A stretch of DNA of 64,000 nucleotides from Acidobacteriota bacterium (GTDB lineage: Bacteria > Acidobacteriota > Terriglobia > Acidiferrales > UBA7541), in NCBI GenBank assembly GCA_013289715.1, contig JABCZJ010000015.1:62001-126000 (forward strand). Reading direction: 5' to 3'. A model generated the notes under the pieces. That model did no database searches, had not been told where the DNA came from, and saw only the letters and a program-made list of their open reading frames with translations. This document shows, piece after piece, positions 60,692 through 64,000 of this stretch (within the stretch, counting starts at the first letter, position 1; every line of letters begins with the position of its first letter). The translations under genes and the position numbers were made by a program.

Positions 60692-61046
60692 CGCTGGAAT
60701 TTACTACGTCTCGGACAAATCTGCCCTCGACGATGCGGCCAAGGCGGATCTCAGCGCGCTAGCCGATGTCGCGTTGAAAACCAATGGATACATGATCGAG
60801 ATCACAGGATATGCATCCAGCACCGGAACGGAAGAAGAGAACCAAAAGCTTAGTGATGCCCGGGCCACGGCGGTCACGGACTATCTGCGCAACGTGAAAA
60901 ACATTCCGATGCGGCGAATCCTCGTTCCCGCTGGGTATGCCGCTTCGCACCCCGCAGGCGAGAACACCGACGCGCAAGGGCGCGCGGAGAACCGTCGCGT
61001 AGATGTGAAGATTCTCGTGAACAAGGGAATAAATGAACAGATGTAG
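60692..61046 (+). pseudogene. OmpA-like C-terminal domain fragment
   Basis: The frame reads AGSAGIYYVSDKSALDDAAK and ADLSALADVALKTNGYMIEI, then TGYASSTGTEEENQKLSDAR, VTDYLRNVKNIPMRRILVPA and GRAENRRVDVKILVNKG. This is the peptidoglycan-binding OmpA-C domain. A TGA stands just before it in frame and there is no start codon with a ribosome binding site, so the barrel or signal part has been lost. Confidence 0.75.
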
Positions 61047-61362
61047 GTGGTAGCCCGCACTCCCCGACTCTGTGGCCAGCCGGAGCGTGAGCCGGTACCG
61101 GGGACCAATTCGCCAATAAAGCTGGCTCGTCGAATCCCTGATCCAGGATACTCCGGGCTGGTGCTGCAACAACGGAATCGGACATGGCGTGAAGCAAAGC
61201 GTCGTCCATTTGATTGCGCTTCCCGCTCCCTGAAAAGGGAGTCTGAAGTGGATCATGGTCGAAGTTTTGATCGCAGAGACCCATCATCCCCGGCGTCTTC
61301 TACGCTATTACTACTTGGCCGTTGGTTCAGTGCGCCGAGTGTCTCAGGCGACACAAACTCGG
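61047..61362. other. Stretch without a gene
   Basis: I see no supported gene, RNA or repeat in this 316-bp interval between two gene fragments. Confidence 0.4.
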
Positions 61363-61608
61363 TTATATTGTTACATCCGCGTGGGGTGACACCTTCAGAA
61401 GCCCAACCCCGGTCGTGCTTCCATCCATCCCCGGCACAACAAATCCGACGAGCGCAGCATCGGGCTGAAACGAAGCTGCCCGTTGAATCGCTTCTTCCCC
61501 ATTGTGCTCAACTGCCATCTCACATTCTTTCTGACCCAAACGAATTACGAGGTAGCGAGACAGACAGGGGTCGTCCTCTAAAATCGAGATTTTGGGTGTT
61601 TGATGCAT
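61363..61608 (-). pseudogene. Truncated response-regulator receiver domain
   Basis: 81 residues of a receiver domain: ISILEDDPCLSRYLVIRLG (acidic pocket), then AVEHNGEEAIQRAASFQPDA and ALVGFVVPGMDG. In relatives the phospho-accepting Asp stands at the position of Gly in LVGFVVPGMDG. The domain ends early (LLKVSPHADVTI), without the final strand-helix with the conserved Lys. Loss of the Asp and of the end marks it as non-functional. Confidence 0.65.
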
Positions 61609-61662
61609 CGAACGTCCGTATCGTTCGTGCAGCCCAAGACATTTCCATTTATATTGACGAAT

Positions 61663-62414
61663 TCAGGCCGCAACCAGGAGCCTGGGGTCAAGCACGAGTG
61701 AAATTGGGATTTGCGTAAGAATGTAACGCGCAGCAATTCCCTCCGTCGAACTGTTCAGCATTACACCTTCTTGTTCGTGCAACAGTTCCACATCGCCAGT
61801 GACGTCAAGGAAGGTTCCCGCTGCAGACTGCTTCGGCGTCAACACCAGTTTTTGATGCACTTCTGGATTTTCTGTTTTTTGAGTTCGGGATCGCCGAGCA
61901 ATACTTCGCATAAATTTTTGCATTCCTTCCGGAGGAACTCATGTAACTGCTCATTTGTGAAGCTGGGCAGTTTCGCCGCTGGTTTTGAAGTCAGCGAGCG
62001 AGCAATATCTGCGAGCCGGGACTCTACGGTCCTAAGCTGTTCGGCGACAAAAGATGAGAGCCCTAGCGTTGCAATTGCCTGGCCCAAACGGCGCGCTTGG
62101 GAGGTTAGTTCCGAGCGTTCTCTTTCCAGCGCCGGACGGTTCACTTCCGCTTCACGAGCTAGCTGCTCTTCCAATTCAATCCGGGCTTTCAATTGCGCAG
62201 CAAATTCCCTGGTGGGCTCCTCTTTCAGTCAGCTATCAAGCAGATTGCTTGACAGAGCAGTGATAAGCTGCTGCTCAAGGCGAGTGCGAAGAATTGAAAC
62301 TTGGTTCGTGCAGGTTTCACGAAACCGATGATTCGGGCAACCGTATCGTACGTTGGGCGCCTTCCCGTTAATCAGTCCACCGAGCTCGGTAGATGGCTTG
62401 CGAAGGTCAGCCAA
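61663..62414 (-). pseudogene. Large serine recombinase C-terminal remnant
   Basis: Three pieces in different frames on the - strand. The first has YGCPNHRFRETCTN (zinc-ribbon type) and RLEQQLITALSSNLLDS before a stop. The second is a coiled coil, KARIELEEQLAREAEVNR to FLRKECKNLCEVLLGDPELK. The third, VHQKLVLTPKQSAAGTFLDV, is the usual C-terminal end of phage/transposon large serine recombinases. The N-terminal catalytic domain is absent. Confidence 0.75.
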
Positions 62415-62442
62415 ATCGAGAAGCGAGGACGAGAACGGGGCC

Positions 62443-64000
62443 CTAGAAACTGAGCCTCAGCGCCAATTGCACGACGCGCGCACTGACGGACGTGCTACTA
62501 ATGACACCGAAGGTTGGTGACGAGAAGTTGCTGTCGGGATTTGCAAACTGCGGGTGATTGAACGCGTTGAAGAACTCAGCTCGGACCTCAAGGGCTGTTT
62601 TCCCCTGGTGCCAAGGAAGCCTTTGCAGCTTGGAAACCGCGAGGTCCAAGTTCGCCTGGCCCGGGCCACTTACTAATCCGGTGGCACTATTGCCAAAACC
62701 CGTTCCGATTCCATCCGCACCGATTACGGGCGGAGTCGTGAAGCAGGATGGATTGAAATATCCGTTGAGCTTCGATTCGATCGATCCTCCCATCAGCAAT
62801 TGGCCCTTGGTACAAGATCCCGTGAGCTGTGCCCGATCTTCACTGATCCCATAGACGTTATCGGAGTTCGTGTCGGCGATCGTGAGGGCTCTGCCCGACT
62901 GAACGGTTGCGACCGCATCCAGGGACCAGTTTGCCAGAATGGCTCGAGTCACTCCATCGGATGGACTGGGTAGAACCCACGTTGTGCTAAAGACGAAGCG
63001 TTGAGCGCGGTCGAAACTCGCGCGCCCCCAGCGTTGCGCAGGTGAGTTCTGGTTCCCTAATGTCAGCGAGTTTCCCGCGGAGGTTCCGTTGATGTCCGCG
63101 CCATCCGTGTCGAGTGTTTTCGAAAAAGTATAGGCAGCGAGGAATTGAAATCCGTGTCTGAGCCGCTTGGTCAGGCTGACCTCCAATCCGTTGTACCAGG
63201 AGCTTCCTTCTGTCTCGAGTTCATCGAGTGAGTCTGCGGCTATGCCCGGAACAGGTACTCGCAATGGGATATTCGCCAGCGTATCCGATGTGGCGTCCTT
63301 GATGGGATTCTCCGGCGTGGCCTGTAGAGCTTGATTCAGGGAGCGAAGTCGTTGCAGGTGTGTGCCTTGAGTACCCACGTATCCGACTTCCAACAATAAA
63401 TCCTGACGGAACCCTACCTGCAGATTCAATCCATACTGCTGAATGAGCGCGGGACGAAAACCCGGCGCGACAGTATTAATCGTTGATGTGGTACTGGAGG
63501 AATACGGGACGAACAGGGGAAAGGAGTTTGGGGTTGGGAAGGGTTGCTGGAAGGGCGCTGCAAATGTTGCGTCCGCATTGGCCGACCCTGTATTCAATCG
63601 AGTCAAAGCGAAGGGAGCATTGACCACCGATAGGCTGAAAGCTTGTCCGGTCGGGCGGGAATAATACATGCCGTAGCCTCCGCGGAGCACCAACCGGCTG
63701 ATATGGGGCAAAATCTGCCAGGCAAACCCGATTCGTGGCGCAATCGTGTTTGGATCCGCGCCGTAGTTCCCGAAAGTGTTATTCGCGCGTAGCACACCCG
63801 CTGGGGGAGTCCCCGGAAAATTGGAAGCCACAATGTAGCCTGCCACGCTTCCGCCCGGAGGCGGATTTGAATCGGCGTTGGTTATGTCGAAGCTCGAGTT
63901 CCGACCCAGCTTGTCTCCGAATTGACCAAGCCGCTCGTAGCGGACCCCGATGTTTAGCGTCAGCGACCTCCTGATTTTGTAGTCGTCTTGCGCGAACGCT
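62443..64000 (-). CDS. TonB-dependent receptor, Oar-like (3' part; runs off the window)
   Basis: The C-terminal 519 residues of a large Oar-like receptor barrel. The frame is open to the window edge (FAQDDYKIRRSLTLNIGVRY). Typical strands are IAPRIGFAWQILPHISRLVL, RGGYGMYYSRPTGQAFSLSV, QQYGLNLQVGFRQDLLLEVG and YNGLEVSLTKRLRHGFQFLA. The end VVQLALRLSF carries the terminal Phe. The plug and regulatory domain must lie beyond 64000. It differs from the two island receptors, and its ligand is unknown. Confidence 0.9.
   Translation of the reverse strand, partial: AFAQDDYKIRRSLTLNIGVRYERLGQFGDKLGRNSSFDITNADSNPPPGGSVAGYIVASNFPGTPPAGVLRANNTFGNYGADPNTIAPRIGFAWQILPHISRLVLRGGYGMYYSRPTGQAFSLSVVNAPFALTRLNTGSANADATFAAPFQQPFPTPNSFPLFVPYSSSTTSTINTVAPGFRPALIQQYGLNLQVGFRQDLLLEVGYVGTQGTHLQRLRSLNQALQATPENPIKDATSDTLANIPLRVPVPGIAADSLDELETEGSSWYNGLEVSLTKRLRHGFQFLAAYTFSKTLDTDGADINGTSAGNSLTLGNQNSPAQRWGRASFDRAQRFVFSTTWVLPSPSDGVTRAILANWSLDAVATVQSGRALTIADTNSDNVYGISEDRAQLTGSCTKGQLLMGGSIESKLNGYFNPSCFTTPPVIGADGIGTGFGNSATGLVSGPGQANLDLAVSKLQRLPWHQGKTALEVRAEFFNAFNHPQFANPDSNFSSPTFGVISSTSVSARVVQLALRLSF

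Noticed and set aside
1..64000. CRISPR array or intact transposase
   Set aside because: No regularly spaced direct repeats, cas genes or intact transposase frames were seen on either strand.

Overview
The window looks like a chromosomal segment of a soil-type Acidobacteriota. The evidence is three very large Oar-like TonB-dependent receptors with an N-terminal carboxypeptidase-regulatory domain, paired YVTN/LVIVD beta-propellers, DUF6152/DUF6644 proteins, DUF3300-DUF2950 neighbours, and moderately high GC. Strand use is mixed, with short operons. No CRISPR array, rRNA or intact insertion sequence was seen.

Region 1 (1-13.4 kb, core metabolism). galT and an MmcQ/YjbR protein are followed by a sulfate-assimilation region. 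Two transcription units converge: yezD plus a coiled-coil porin on the + strand, and cysD-cysN-cysH-tauE on the - strand. Each unit starts with a 30-codon cysteine-rich leader ORF that appears leaderless (its start codon sits at the predicted transcription start). Each leader ORF is followed by an intrinsic terminator, with mutually exclusive RNA pairings that fit cysteine-responsive attenuation. This is the most interesting signal in the window. A Met/His-rich secreted protein, a fluoride riboswitch with crcB, and an alpha-glucan phosphorylase follow.

Region 2 (13.68-33.85 kb, genomic island). A 39-bp copy of the 5' half of tRNA-Asn lies on the left and an intact tRNA-Asn lies on the right. 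Two decayed copies of the same tyrosine integrase lie inside. Cargo is an AbiE-type toxin-antitoxin pair and a probable uptake/catabolic module: two TonB receptors, a FadR-type GntR regulator, a Tat-exported DctP-like binding protein without permease, a Tat-exported LVIVD propeller, two YVTN propellers, two DUF6152 proteins, a DUF6644 membrane protein and a Tat-exported fumarylacetoacetate-hydrolase-family protein. Three aligned 19-bp operator-like palindromes (TGGTATG...ACCA) precede the key units and suggest one GntR regulon.

Region 3 (33.9-60.3 kb, envelope/stress genes). After a decayed yhcG nuclease gene and an anti-sigma-like remnant come outer-membrane and periplasmic genes: beta-barrels, YceI, TolC, cytochromes c, DUF4136, DUF3300, DUF2950, a ClC channel, a porin, a phospholipase D-like protein, an ABC exporter, a secreted CYTH-like protein, TonB-C repeats and a K+-channel-like protein. 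A palindrome TGTCA-N4-TGACA recurs about ten times in the intergenic spaces here and was not seen elsewhere, suggesting a shared, unidentified regulator. A NapC-cytochrome c fusion is interrupted by one TGA.

Region 4 (60.3-64 kb, decayed). Fragments of an OmpA-like domain, a response-regulator receiver and a large serine recombinase lie beside the 3' part of a third TonB receptor that runs off the window.
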